55,163 nucleotides of DNA from contig CALCST010000032.1 in NCBI GenBank assembly GCA_937894065.1, positions 1-55,163 of the forward strand, read 5' to 3'. Under the pieces are notes generated by a model. That model saw nothing but the letters and a program-made list of their open reading frames with translations, was not told the DNA's origin and made no database searches. The DNA is from an uncultured Parabacteroides sp. Its GTDB lineage: Bacteria; Bacteroidota; Bacteroidia; Bacteroidales; Tannerellaceae. Position numbers and translations under genes: made by a program. Of this stretch, positions 1 through 8,358 are shown piece by piece (within the stretch, counting starts at the first letter, position 1; every line of letters starts with the position of its first letter).

Positions 1-140
1 GCACTTCTATCTTCGATGCTAAAGCTGGTATCGCTTTGACTGATACTTTCGTTAAAGTTGTTTCTTGGTATGACAACGAAATCGGTTACTCTAACAAAGT
101 ATTGGATTTGATCGCTCACATGGCATCTGTAAACTGCTAA
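1..140 (+). CDS. gap: Glyceraldehyde-3-phosphate dehydrogenase, C-terminal end (partial)
   Basis: Only the last 45 codons are inside the window, read from base 3 to a TAA at 138-140. The peptide contains the family's C-terminal signature WYDNEIGYSNKV (the substrate-side helix of type I GAPDH), preceded by SIFDAKAGIALTD and followed by LDLIAHMA. The enzyme oxidises glyceraldehyde 3-phosphate to 1,3-bisphosphoglycerate with NAD in glycolysis in the cytoplasm. The codons used are those of a highly expressed gene (GGT, AAA, GCT, TCT). A strong hairpin terminator follows directly. The N-terminal NAD domain and catalytic cysteine lie outside the window. Confidence 0.95.
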   Translation, partial: TSIFDAKAGIALTDTFVKVVSWYDNEIGYSNKVLDLIAHMASVNC

Positions 141-162
141 TCTATAAAGATTATATAGTTTC

Positions 163-194
163 AAAGCCGCATCCTTTTGGATGCGGCTTTTTTT
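163..194 (+). terminator. Intrinsic terminator of gap
   Basis: A perfect 12-bp stem (163-174 with 179-190) closes a TTTT loop and runs into T residues, 22 bases after the gap stop. The same DNA carries the upstream element of the candidate miaA promoter. Confidence 0.9.
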
Positions 195-205
195 GTTTAT
201 CTTTG
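176..205 (+). promoter_or_regulatory. Candidate Bacteroides-type promoter of miaA
   Basis: TTTG at 176-179 and TATCTTTG at 198-205 match the Bacteroides -33/-7 pattern TTTG / TAnnTTTG with an 18-bp spacer, one or two bases shorter than usual. The start site would fall around 211-213, on or next to the ATGATG start codons, so the miaA transcript would be nearly leaderless. The TTTG lies inside the gap terminator loop and stem. Confidence 0.5.
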
Positions 206-209
206 TTTT

Positions 210-1148
210 ATGATGAACAACGATACAAAACATAATTCAGATTATCAGCTGATAACAATACTGGGACCAACGGCTTCCGGTAAAACAGCTTTTGCCGCAG
301 CTCTTGCTGAAAGGCTTGATACTGAAATTATCAGTGGTGACTCACGTCAGATTTACCGCTCAATGGACATTGGAACTGGTAAAGATTTGGCTGATTACAT
401 TGTAAACGGTAAACAGATACCATACCATCTTATAGATATTTGTGAACCAGGATATAAATATAACGTATTCGAATATCAGCATGATTTCTTCAAGGCTTTC
501 AATAGTATAAAAGATAAAGGGAAATTACCTATTCTCTGTGGAGGAACGGGGATGTATATCGAAGCCGTTCTTAAAGGTTATAAGCTTTTAGATGTTCCTC
601 CTAATCCGGAATTAAGAAATAGTCTTAAAGGAAAATCTTTAGAAGAACTTGAAACAATTCTTTCAAGCTATAAGACATTACACAATAAAACAGATGTAGA
701 TTCGGCACAAAGGGCTATTAGGGCTATTGAAATTGAAGAATACTACAAAACTCAAGCTCCGGATAAGAACGAATATGAACCAATAAACAGCTTGATAATT
801 GGTGTACAAATCGAAAGAGAGCTGAGAAGGGAAAAAATATCACGAAGATTAAGAAGTCGTTTGGACGAAGGCATGGTGGATGAGGTCCGAAACATCCTTA
901 ACACAGGTGTTAAACCTGAAGATTTGATATATTATGGACTGGAATATAAATTCCTGACACAATATATCATTGGGGAGTTAAGCTACGAAGACATGGTTTC
1001 ACAACTTGAAATAGCTATCCATCAGTTTGCAAAACGTCAAATGACATGGTTTCGTGGGATGGAAAGACGTGGCTTTACAATACATTGGATTGATGCTACG
1101 CTTCCAACAGAAGAAAAAATAGAGAAGGTTCTGGACTTAATAAAATAA
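210..1148 (+). CDS. miaA: tRNA dimethylallyltransferase
   Basis: MiaA transfers a dimethylallyl group to N6 of A37 in tRNAs that read UNN codons, the first step of ms2i6A formation. The protein has the P-loop GPTASGKT near its N terminus, then SGDSRQIYRSMDIGTGK (the DMAPP/tRNA-binding DSRQxY segment), PYHLID and the GGTGMY motif, all family hallmarks. About 312 residues, the normal length. The reading frame is open upstream to 177, but that would start inside the gap terminator, so I choose ATG 210 (or the adjacent ATG 213). It lies 14 bases ahead of kdsA and is probably cotranscribed with it. Bacteroides genomes often carry two miaA copies; which one this is cannot be told here. Confidence 0.95.
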   Translation: MMNNDTKHNSDYQLITILGPTASGKTAFAAALAERLDTEIISGDSRQIYRSMDIGTGKDLADYIVNGKQIPYHLIDICEPGYKYNVFEYQHDFFKAFNSIKDKGKLPILCGGTGMYIEAVLKGYKLLDVPPNPELRNSLKGKSLEELETILSSYKTLHNKTDVDSAQRAIRAIEIEEYYKTQAPDKNEYEPINSLIIGVQIERELRREKISRRLRSRLDEGMVDEVRNILNTGVKPEDLIYYGLEYKFLTQYIIGELSYEDMVSQLEIAIHQFAKRQMTWFRGMERRGFTIHWIDATLPTEEKIEKVLDLIK

Positions 1149-1162
1149 TAAATAAACAAGTT

Positions 1163-1966
1163 ATGCTTTCAATTGAAGATTTGAGAAACAAAGAAAACTT
1201 TTTCCTTCTAGCAGGTCCTTGCGTAATAGAAGGAGAAGATATGGCTCTGAGAATCGCTGAGAAGATTTCTGAAATAGCACAACGACACAATATAAAATAC
1301 GTATTCAAAGGTTCGTACAGAAAAGCGAATCGTTCAAGACTTGATTCATTTACAGGAATTGGGGATGAAAAGGCTTTGAAAATTCTAAGAAAAGTAGGAG
1401 AAACTTTCAATATACCAACAGTCACTGATATTCATGAAACTCACGAAGCAGATATGGCTGCTGAGTATGTTGATGTTCTGCAAATTCCGGCTTTTTTATG
1501 CAGACAAACTGATTTGTTGGTGGCTGCTGCCAAAACAGGAAAAATTGTAAATATTAAAAAAGGACAGTTCCTCTCTGCTGGAGCTATGAAGTTTGCCGCT
1601 CAAAAAGTCGCAGATGCCGGTAATAAAAATGTAATGCTTACAGAAAGAGGTACAACATTCGGTTATACAGATCTAGTTGTTGATTTTAGAGGTATTCCGG
1701 AAATGCAGTCTTTTGGTTATCCCGTAGTAATGGATATTACTCATTCATTGCAACAACCAAACCAGACTTCAGGTGTAAGCGGAGGCTTACCTTCAATGAT
1801 TGAAACCATAGCTAAAGCTGCAATTGCTGTTGGTGTAGATGGATTATTCATAGAAACACATCCACAACCATCAATTGCTAAATCAGACGGCGCAAATATG
1901 CTTCAACTTGATTTGCTTGAAGGTTTGCTGGAAAAACTGATTAGAATAAGAAAAGCTATTATCTAA
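1163..1966 (+). CDS. kdsA: 3-deoxy-8-phosphooctulonate synthase (KDO-8-P synthase)
   Basis: Condenses phosphoenolpyruvate with arabinose 5-phosphate to KDO 8-phosphate, the committed step toward the KDO of lipopolysaccharide. The 267 residues include LLAGPCVIE, FKGSYRKANRS, QIPAFLCRQTDLL, the phosphate-binding KKGQFLSAGAMKFA region, LTERGTTFGY and THSLQQPN. Cys20 in AGPC occupies the position that binds a divalent metal in the metal-dependent class (as in Aquifex), whereas E. coli has Asn there, so this should be a metal-dependent enzyme. It follows miaA by 14 bases and ends before a convergent terminator. Confidence 0.95.
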   Translation: MLSIEDLRNKENFFLLAGPCVIEGEDMALRIAEKISEIAQRHNIKYVFKGSYRKANRSRLDSFTGIGDEKALKILRKVGETFNIPTVTDIHETHEADMAAEYVDVLQIPAFLCRQTDLLVAAAKTGKIVNIKKGQFLSAGAMKFAAQKVADAGNKNVMLTERGTTFGYTDLVVDFRGIPEMQSFGYPVVMDITHSLQQPNQTSGVSGGLPSMIETIAKAAIAVGVDGLFIETHPQPSIAKSDGANMLQLDLLEGLLEKLIRIRKAII

Positions 1967-2022
1967 TCTAAAAGAAAAATTAATGAACTCTCAAAATACG
2001 AAAGAGTTCGGTGTCAAAATAA

Positions 2023-2062
2023 AATAGGATCACTCTTAAGTCATACAAGGAGTGATCCTATT
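2023..2062. terminator. Bidirectional terminator between kdsA and the patatin gene
   Basis: A perfect 13-bp inverted repeat (2023-2035 with 2050-2062) with a 14-base loop, A-rich on its left and T-rich on its right, sits between two convergent genes and can serve both. A smaller hairpin (1985-1991 with 2003-2009) lies just after the kdsA stop. Confidence 0.85.
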
Positions 2063-2091
2063 ATTATTTCTACTTCTTTCTCAAAAGATAA

Positions 2092-4404
2092 TTAGTCCAA
2101 CATCTTTGGATTAAATATCAAATAACCAATATTAAGTCCAAAATTGAAATTATTATCCGGATAACTATATCCGTTTGCATAAAGGCTAAGACTTATTACA
2201 GGAAGATTTACAACCAAAGCTAACTCACCCATATATTGGAAAGAATGCATGAATTTACCATATTTAGCAACATTCAATACTGAATTATTATATACTACTG
2301 AATGATTCTGAATTTCATATAACGGAGAAAAACCATACATATCAAACCTAAGATGGAACATGTCATTGAATTTCCAAATCGGTGATAATCCTAAAGCAAC
2401 ATACTGGTTAGCTCTGAATGCTTCATTGAAAACTATTGAGCTATGGGGCGTTGGCGTAAACGCCGGAGCTTGAAGTATGGAAGCTGTGTAGTTTTCCATT
2501 AAGTTCTTGCTGGAAACAACTAATTCTCCAGTATAACCTAATTTAAAGTTCTTACCCAAACTACTATACTTTTCCCAATGACCTTTCATCTGTAACCAAG
2601 TATGTGTTTTCCGGCTGAACAAATTTAATAGCTCAGAGCGTGATGGCTCATAATTCTCAAACCCCGTAACATATTGCGCCGTCAAACTAACTTCTTCACC
2701 AGATATAGGATATTGTTTTGCATCAAGAGTACTATGCTCGATATGCAAAGAACCACAGAACAAATCATACCTGCTATGATCAAACTGAGAATCTGACAAT
2801 GATAAATCAGTTGATTGCAAATAATAGTCGTTAAGCACGCCATAAGCAAAACCAATCTCTGCCTTAGCCATATTCAGGAAAGGAAAACCGAGAGTGAGTT
2901 TCGTATATAGTTCTTTCTGCTTTATAAAAGCAGGAACAACATCTTCATAAAATAAAGATTGTGTCTCTGTATATTTTTTATATGAAAATACTCCTTGCCA
3001 TCTTAAATATGTAGGAATACGTGTCTGAAGAAAAATCTGCTCATCCAACAAAACTCCACTAAAAGAATTTCCGACATGAAAACCAGCTTTTGAATTTGAT
3101 GCAAATCGGCCTAGATATTTATAACCTAACCCCAAATAAAGCTGATTTGCCTGATGAGAAGAAATATTACCTCCGAAATTTATATCGATTTCTTCTGACA
3201 TCTTGACATCCAGATAAAGATCAAAAGTCTTGTTACGCCTATTATAAACTGCATGAGGAACTATCTCCTTTATCTTTGAATATGCAAGCATCTTAAAATA
3301 TGCTTTCTTAAATTCTTCCATCGAGAAAGTTCCATTTATATCGCGGTGCAGCTGCGACTCGATATATTTCTTCTGCGCCTCAGTAACACCAGTAATATAA
3401 ATATTCCGGAATTCCAATGGTGGCAGATTATCTCTGTATTCTTTACGCCTTCTTGCCAAGTCCTCTTTTGGAAGTTCACGAGGCACACGTTTCTTGATGG
3501 AATCCATCAATTGCATAGTACGTTTGTAACCTATTTCCATAAGTTCCTCCGCACGGTCAAAATCCAATAAAGAAACATCCTGGAAATTGAAACGCACCGT
3601 AACTCCTTCCTCTTCGGATATTCCTTTCTGACCATCCTGCATAATCATAGCCTCTAGCTGACTATACAAATTATTTGATGGTTTATTCGGACCACTTGAC
3701 AAGTTTGAACCTAATATGAAATCAGGATTAAAAGAATCCTGCATAGGTTTAACCGGGAAATTATCATAAATACCACCATCAAACAATGGGACTTTATCTT
3801 TCCATATTGGTTTAAATACCATTGGGAAAGTCATAGACACGCGGACAGCATCACCCAAATCTCCATTTTTGAATATAACGGCTCTCTTATTGTAAACATC
3901 AGAGCCGACACATCTGAAGGGAACAAACAAATTGTCAAAATTCCAGCCTGCTTTTGCTGAAGCCTGAGCATAAAGACCCATAAAAGCCTGATTCATCTGT
4001 ATCGGGTCAATAAGGCTTTGAGGAAGGAAATTTGTCTTAATATGCAACGAATCTGAAAAATCAAGAGATATATTGAAGAATTCGGGAGTTGCATCTGGCT
4101 TTCGAAAATAATACATATAATCATCTTCTACTTTTCCTTTTTGCCAATAACCGAATTCTTCTGACAACATCAACTCAAGCATTTCATCAGGAGTATATCC
4201 TATTGCATACAAACTTCCAATAATAGCTCCAATAGATGTTCCCGTAACATAATCAATAGGAACATTATTCTCTTCAAGAGCCTTGATAACTCCAATATGT
4301 GCAGCTCCTTTAGCTCCTCCTCCACTTAAGACCAATCCAACTGTCTGAGAAGAAACTGAAAAGGGTAGGAATATAGTTAACAGGAAAAAAACAAGCCTTT
4401 TCAT
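2092..4404 (-). CDS. Patatin-like phospholipase fused to a POTRA/outer-membrane barrel
   Basis: Predicted outer-membrane protein of 770 residues with a signal peptide (about 1-19, cut after VSS). The patatin lipase domain follows: oxyanion-hole glycines in SGGGAKGAAHIG (27-38), nucleophile Ser57 in GTSIG, and catalytic Asp209 in FDGGIYDNFPV. Around 335-400 a POTRA-like segment begins (FRNIYITGV), and the remainder is a run of amphipathic strands typical of a 16-strand BamA-type barrel. This is the layout of PlpD/FplA-type (type Vd) proteins, in which the barrel anchors or exports the lipase. It stands 57 bases after the DUF418 gene on the same strand and is probably cotranscribed with it. Substrate is unknown. 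Confidence 0.9.
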   Translation of the reverse strand: MKRLVFFLLTIFLPFSVSSQTVGLVLSGGGAKGAAHIGVIKALEENNVPIDYVTGTSIGAIIGSLYAIGYTPDEMLELMLSEEFGYWQKGKVEDDYMYYFRKPDATPEFFNISLDFSDSLHIKTNFLPQSLIDPIQMNQAFMGLYAQASAKAGWNFDNLFVPFRCVGSDVYNKRAVIFKNGDLGDAVRVSMTFPMVFKPIWKDKVPLFDGGIYDNFPVKPMQDSFNPDFILGSNLSSGPNKPSNNLYSQLEAMIMQDGQKGISEEEGVTVRFNFQDVSLLDFDRAEELMEIGYKRTMQLMDSIKKRVPRELPKEDLARRRKEYRDNLPPLEFRNIYITGVTEAQKKYIESQLHRDINGTFSMEEFKKAYFKMLAYSKIKEIVPHAVYNRRNKTFDLYLDVKMSEEIDINFGGNISSHQANQLYLGLGYKYLGRFASNSKAGFHVGNSFSGVLLDEQIFLQTRIPTYLRWQGVFSYKKYTETQSLFYEDVVPAFIKQKELYTKLTLGFPFLNMAKAEIGFAYGVLNDYYLQSTDLSLSDSQFDHSRYDLFCGSLHIEHSTLDAKQYPISGEEVSLTAQYVTGFENYEPSRSELLNLFSRKTHTWLQMKGHWEKYSSLGKNFKLGYTGELVVSSKNLMENYTASILQAPAFTPTPHSSIVFNEAFRANQYVALGLSPIWKFNDMFHLRFDMYGFSPLYEIQNHSVVYNNSVLNVAKYGKFMHSFQYMGELALVVNLPVISLSLYANGYSYPDNNFNFGLNIGYLIFNPKMLD

Positions 4405-4461
4405 TCAGTATCCAATTTATTACTAAATCAAAATTACTGTTTTTTTTCAGATGCAACAAAT

Positions 4462-5634
4462 TTACTTCAGCCAAGTTGCACGCTTCCATATATATTCCAA
4501 TGGCCCGTGAGTGTGATGCTTCATCCACCATTTGCAGAAACTCAATTGAACGAAGAAAAATGCTATACCAACAAAGCAACTTGCTGTAATTGTCAAGTCA
4601 TCATGCAAAGACAATCCCCAATTATAGAATATAAACGAACCAAATATACTTTGGACAATATAGTTTGTCAAACTCATTTTTCCATAAGGGATTATTTTAT
4701 CCAGCACAGACTTCATATTAGTTCTATAATACATAAACAATACTCCGGATACAAGCATCAGCATGAATGCGAAATTAGACAATGACTTCAATATCAAAGT
4801 AAGCTGAGTCAAAAGTCCTTTGTTTTCTATGAAACCAGGCAACATATTGCAAAGCCCGTATAATGGGAAGAATGAAATAATAGCGGCTGCACATATTTTA
4901 TTCCATACAGACAACTTCTCTTTCAGGAACAGCCTGTTTCTACCTATAAGCATACCTAGTATAAATAAAGCCGCACTTTGGAATACTCGTCCATTATCCC
5001 ATGCCCAAGCTAAACTAGCCAATTGACCTTCCCATAGATTTGTCTTCAATGTACTAATAAAATCACCTGTGAGCTGTGATTCCTTAGTCATTGCCCATAA
5101 TTCACGGGTAGGAATAGTTGCTGGTATATATGTAGGATCCAATGCTGCTCTTATTGTATAATATAAAGGTAATGGCTGAATCAACAGAATCGCAGCCAAT
5201 ATAAGTAGTTTCTTGTCAGACATTCTAGCTGTAAGAACCAAAACAAAACCTACTAACGAATACAGTACGAGAACTTCAGCCGTAAAAAATGAAGCATTTA
5301 GATTTCCAAACATAAACAGAAGAACCAATCGCCAGCAAAAACGCAAACGATAATCATTTCCTCTCATTCTTTGGTTGTCATCCTGTATGAAAAAGCTAAA
5401 TCCGAAAAGAAGAGCAAAAACCGCATATGCCTTTCCCCCAAACATAAAGAACAGACCATCCCAAACGGCTTTGTCTGTAAAATTAAGGAAATCACATTGG
5501 GTAGATGTATCTGGATAAGAATAAAAATTGAAATGTTCAATAGAATGAAGAACTATAATTCCCATAACTGCCAAACCTCGAAGCACGTCGGCAACATCAA
5601 CTCTGGCATGTCCGATTTTCTTTTCTTTTTCCAT
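4462..5634 (-). CDS. DUF418-family integral membrane protein (YeiB-like)
   Basis: A 390-residue inner-membrane protein with about nine or ten hydrophobic segments. The N-terminal RVDVADVLRGLAVMGIIVLH is the typical opening of the YeiB/DUF418 group, which is related to heparan-alpha-glucosaminide acyltransferases, and the C-terminal GKMSLTNYIVQS...FGPLE-like end (here HTHGPLEYIWKR) is the DUF418 signature. Enzymatic role is not established; an acyl-transfer function is suggested only by fold resemblance. A candidate -7 box (TAATTTTG, minus strand, 5669-5676) lies 35 bases upstream of the start. The downstream patatin gene follows closely on the same strand. Confidence 0.85.
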   Translation of the reverse strand: MEKEKKIGHARVDVADVLRGLAVMGIIVLHSIEHFNFYSYPDTSTQCDFLNFTDKAVWDGLFFMFGGKAYAVFALLFGFSFFIQDDNQRMRGNDYRLRFCWRLVLLFMFGNLNASFFTAEVLVLYSLVGFVLVLTARMSDKKLLILAAILLIQPLPLYYTIRAALDPTYIPATIPTRELWAMTKESQLTGDFISTLKTNLWEGQLASLAWAWDNGRVFQSAALFILGMLIGRNRLFLKEKLSVWNKICAAAIISFFPLYGLCNMLPGFIENKGLLTQLTLILKSLSNFAFMLMLVSGVLFMYYRTNMKSVLDKIIPYGKMSLTNYIVQSIFGSFIFYNWGLSLHDDLTITASCFVGIAFFFVQLSFCKWWMKHHTHGPLEYIWKRATWLK

Positions 5635-5749
5635 AAATATTATGTATTAGACAGATTATTATTCAAAACAAAATTAACAAAAAGTATATATTAAAAAAAA
5701 TGCCCATACACTATTACGTGTACAGACAATCCTATTAACACTTACAATG

Positions 5750-5833
5750 TGCGCAGAATGAGACTCGAACTCACACGCCGAAACCGGCACTACCCCCTCA
5801 AAGTAGCGTGTCTACCAATTTCACCATCTGCGC
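5750..5833 (-). tRNA. tRNA-Leu (anticodon GAG)
   Basis: A full class II cloverleaf on the minus strand: 7-bp acceptor stem (GCGCAGA/TCTGCGC), long variable arm, T-loop GTTCGAGTC, anticodon loop TTGAGGG giving GAG, which reads CUU/CUC. Discriminator A; the CCA end is not encoded. Last gene of a three-tRNA operon. Confidence 0.93.
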
Positions 5834-5850
5834 TTCAAAAGAAACTACAG

Positions 5851-5933
5851 TGCCCAGAACAGGACTCGAACCTGCACAGCCGCAAAGCCACTCGCACCTG
5901 AAACGAGCGCGTCTACCATTCCGCCACCTGGGC
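5851..5933 (-). tRNA. tRNA-Leu (anticodon CAG)
   Basis: A second class II cloverleaf, 17 bases upstream of the first: acceptor GCCCAGG/TCTGGGC, anticodon stem CTCGT/GCGAG with loop TTCAGGT giving CAG (reads CUG), long variable arm, T-loop GTTCGAGTC. CCA not encoded. Confidence 0.93.
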
Positions 5934-5963
5934 TCAATAAAACAAATATCTCTTTTGCTCTTG

Positions 5964-6036
5964 AGCGGAAGACGGGACTCGAACCCGCGACCCTAACCTT
6001 GGCAAGGTTATGCTCTACCAACTGAGCTACTTCCGC
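5964..6036 (-). tRNA. tRNA-Gly (anticodon GCC)
   Basis: A 73-nt cloverleaf: acceptor GCGGAAG/CTTCCGC, D-arm AGCTCAGTTGGTAGAGC, anticodon stem TAACC/GGTTA with loop TTGCCAA giving GCC (reads GGU/GGC), T-arm GCGGGTTCGAGTCCCGT. First tRNA after the operon promoter. Confidence 0.95.
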
Positions 6037-6047
6037 GATAACGGCTG

Positions 6048-6078
6048 CAAAGATAAGCATGATTTTTTAATATGCAAA
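6048..6078 (-). promoter_or_regulatory. Promoter of the tRNA-Gly/Leu/Leu operon
   Basis: On the minus strand TTTG (6075-6078), a 19-bp spacer and TATCTTTG (6048-6055) match the Bacteroides consensus exactly. The start site would be near 6041, a few bases before the mature tRNA-Gly end. Confidence 0.8.
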
Positions 6079-6312
6079 AGAAATATTGTTTTTTTCACAA
6101 TAAAAATTCCATGTGATTAATTATGATTTGTAAATAAAAATCAGTATCCAATTACAATATTCTTGTAATTTAGAACATTAACTATATATTCGGATAATAT
6201 CACAAACTTCCATTCTTTATACTTCTATATTTTGCCCAAGCTTACTCCTTCCTCTATATTCAGATAATATAAGATGCCGCTCTGCGGAGCAAAATCAAAA
6301 ACAAGTTTTTAT
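6079..6312. other. Intergenic region between the tRNA and xth promoters
   Basis: No gene is visible. The stretch is AT-rich and contains a 16-bp near-identical direct repeat, TATATTC(G/A)GATAATAT, at 6185-6200 and 6255-6270, a small GC hairpin (CCGC/GCGG near 6277-6287), and an imperfect hairpin at 6289-6317 (GCAAAAT...ATTTTGC, with AAAAAC/GTTTTT inside) whose right arm overlaps the -33 box of the xth promoter. Confidence 0.6.
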
Positions 6313-6343
6313 TTTGCTCTGCACTCGCCTTTCGCTATATTTG
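6313..6343 (+). promoter_or_regulatory. Promoter of xth
   Basis: TTTG at 6313-6316, a 19-bp spacer and TATATTTG at 6336-6343 fit the Bacteroides -33/-7 consensus exactly. The expected start near 6350 leaves a leader of roughly 40 bases before ATG 6394. A hairpin overlaps the -33 box. Confidence 0.8.
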
Positions 6344-6393
6344 TATAGAAATAAATATATGTAATTAATAACTAACATTATCATCCCACTTTT

Positions 6394-7149
6394 ATGAAAC
6401 TGATTTCATGGAATGTTAACGGACTAAGAGCTTGCTGTGACAAAGGGTTCAGAGAATCATTTGCAACACTGGATGCTGATTTTTTCTGTCTGCAAGAAAC
6501 TAAAATGCAGGAAGGACAACTTGACCTTTCGTTCGAAGGATATGAATCTTATTGGAATTATGCAGAAAAAAAAGGATATTCTGGCACTGCTATCTTTACA
6601 AAACATAAACCTATCTCCGTTTCTTATGGAATAGGAATTGACGAGCACGATCACGAAGGAAGAGTCATTACATTAGAAATGGATAATTTCTATCTGGTAA
6701 CTGTTTATACTCCAAATTCTCAGGACGGACTAAAAAGACTAGACTACAGAATGACCTGGGAAGAAGATTTCCGCAAATATCTGCTTTCTCTCGACAAAAA
6801 CAAACCTGTAATCGTGTGTGGCGACCTGAATGTTGCTCACAAAGAAATTGACTTGAAGAATCCTAAGACAAACAGAAAAAATGCAGGATTCACAGACGAA
6901 GAAAGAGAGAAATTCCAAATTCTGCTGGACAACGGATTCATCGACACATTCAGATATTTCTATCCTGAACAGGGAAATATATATTCGTGGTGGTCATACA
7001 GATTCAAAGCAAGAGAGAAAAACGCAGGCTGGCGTATCGACTACTTTCTGGTATCCGACAGATTAAAGGATAAACTGTCGGATGCAAAAATTCATACGGA
7101 AATATTCGGTTCAGACCATTGCCCTGTCGAAGTTACTTTGGATTGTTAA
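6394..7149 (+). CDS. xth: Exodeoxyribonuclease III (AP endonuclease)
   Basis: Base-excision repair enzyme that nicks DNA at abasic sites and trims 3' blocks. All ExoIII-family motifs are present in the 251 residues: MKLISWNVNGLRA (Asn7), LQETKMQ (metal-binding Glu), YSGTAIF, VYTPNSQ, GDLNVAHKEIDL (Asp/Asn pair), the AGFTDEER loop, WWSYRFKAREKNAGWRIDY and the final SDHCPVE with catalytic Asp-His. Length is normal for the family. Its 3' end overlaps the converging DUF2400 gene by 17 bases. Confidence 0.96.
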   Translation: MKLISWNVNGLRACCDKGFRESFATLDADFFCLQETKMQEGQLDLSFEGYESYWNYAEKKGYSGTAIFTKHKPISVSYGIGIDEHDHEGRVITLEMDNFYLVTVYTPNSQDGLKRLDYRMTWEEDFRKYLLSLDKNKPVIVCGDLNVAHKEIDLKNPKTNRKNAGFTDEEREKFQILLDNGFIDTFRYFYPEQGNIYSWWSYRFKAREKNAGWRIDYFLVSDRLKDKLSDAKIHTEIFGSDHCPVEVTLDC

Positions 7150-7840
7150 CTCCGTATCCGAACAAAGCAAAATCTCCATAACATGGATCGCCGGGAAATA
7201 TCTCATTCAAAGCTTGGGTTATTTTCCTGGCGTTTCCTAATGAAAATGTTTCTGTCGGAACTAGGCCAAGTTCAAACGCTACTCTGCAAACATGCGTATC
7301 GAGTGGTATTATCAGTTCTGATGGAGAAAATGAATTCCAAATTCCAAAATCAACAGCTGAATCGCGGCGAATCATCCATCTCAAAAACATATTCAGCTTC
7401 TTTTGTGGGCTTTTATTTGATACTCCCATAAAAGCACATATCTTATCCATCGGAGAACCGGCAAAGCTATTCAAACAGTCTTCCAACGAATCGAAACTTG
7501 TATATACATTGTAAAGTTTGCTGAAAAAAACATTCATCTCCGAATAGAAAACCATTCTGTAGAAACTTACTCGCTTATCTGCCGGAAAATCATCATTCCA
7601 TTTCATTGACTTGACATATTCCAACGGAGATTTTCCCATCAAAGCATGCAATTCTTCCGCTTTTTTCAATATCTGTTTTCTGTTTCCAAAGCTAAGTAAA
7701 GCTGTCAACAGTCCACTAATTTCTATATCCTGTTTTTTCTCAAACCTATGAGGGAACTGAACCGGGTCAGCAGGGATAAAATTAGAATTATGAAACTCTG
7801 CAGCCCATGCAACAAGCTTTGATTTTACTTCCTCTGTCAT
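7133..7840 (-). CDS. TIGR02757/DUF2400-family protein
   Basis: A 235-residue cytoplasmic protein of a conserved bacterial family with no settled function. Typical stretches are DPVQFPHRF near the N terminus, ISGLLTALLSFGNRKQI, the middle FLRWMIRRDSAVDFGIW, IPLDTHVCRVA, and the C-terminal GDPCYGDFALFGYG. The LDTHV element and helical make-up recall the helix-hairpin-helix DNA glycosylase fold, so a nucleic-acid role is possible but unproven. It overlaps the GtrA gene by four bases (ATGA), so the two are probably translationally coupled. The 3' end overlaps xth by 17 bases. Confidence 0.88.
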   Translation of the reverse strand: MTEEVKSKLVAWAAEFHNSNFIPADPVQFPHRFEKKQDIEISGLLTALLSFGNRKQILKKAEELHALMGKSPLEYVKSMKWNDDFPADKRVSFYRMVFYSEMNVFFSKLYNVYTSFDSLEDCLNSFAGSPMDKICAFMGVSNKSPQKKLNMFLRWMIRRDSAVDFGIWNSFSPSELIIPLDTHVCRVAFELGLVPTETFSLGNARKITQALNEIFPGDPCYGDFALFGYGVNNPK

Positions 7841-8250
7841 TGCAATCTATTTTTTATACGTTTGTCAACAAATGTAATTTTCTTATTCAAAACGAAATTT
7901 ACTACACCATAAACGAACAGACCAAGGAATTGTGAAACATACTCATTCAAACCTAAAACCTCAACCATAAGCAGCAACGCAAGGAACTGGGAACAATAGG
8001 CAAAAGCAAAGGCAACCAAAAATAACAACGACTGCCTCAAAAAAGAGCCTTTTCCAACAGCAAACACCCAATACTTGCTCCAAAAGAAATTATTTATTAA
8101 TGCTGCAATATACCCGGCAACATTAGCCCACAAATAATTGAAGCATAAAATCTCCATCATTATCCAAACAACCAATGCAGTTATCAAAGCATTTAATGTT
8201 CCGATAATGACAAAACGTATGAGCTGAGATGAGTTTCTTTTATTTTTCAA
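7837..8250 (-). CDS. GtrA-family membrane protein
   Basis: A small inner-membrane protein of 137 residues with four predicted transmembrane helices, starting QLIRFVIIGTLNALITALVVW and containing NFFWSKYWVF, both typical of GtrA proteins. Members are linked to flipping or transfer of undecaprenyl-phosphate-bound sugars, or to wall polysaccharide modification. No glycosyltransferase partner is present here; the next gene is the DUF2400 protein, with a four-base overlap. Confidence 0.85.
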   Translation of the reverse strand: MKNKRNSSQLIRFVIIGTLNALITALVVWIMMEILCFNYLWANVAGYIAALINNFFWSKYWVFAVGKGSFLRQSLLFLVAFAFAYCSQFLALLLMVEVLGLNEYVSQFLGLFVYGVVNFVLNKKITFVDKRIKNRLQ

Positions 8251-8305
8251 TTTCCCGGTAATTACAAAGACAAATATACAATAATTTTGTTTCTCTTAAA
8301 CGATA

Positions 8306-8340
8306 TAAAAAAAGGCTGTACTCTCGTACAACCTTTTTAT
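8306..8340 (-). terminator. Terminator of the thrS-infC-rpmI-rplT operon
   Basis: On the minus strand a roughly 13-bp stem with one G-U pair closes a short loop (GAGA) and is followed by seven T residues, 19 bases after the rplT stop. Confidence 0.85.
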
Positions 8341-8358
8341 ATCCTAAGAATTTAATTC

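Noticed and set aside
177..209. Eleven-residue N-terminal extension of MiaA
   Set aside because: It would begin inside the gap terminator; the P-loop spacing fits the start at 210 or 213.
5808..6060. Short ORFs over the tRNA cluster on both strands
   Set aside because: They are translations of tRNA genes, with no independent coding signal.
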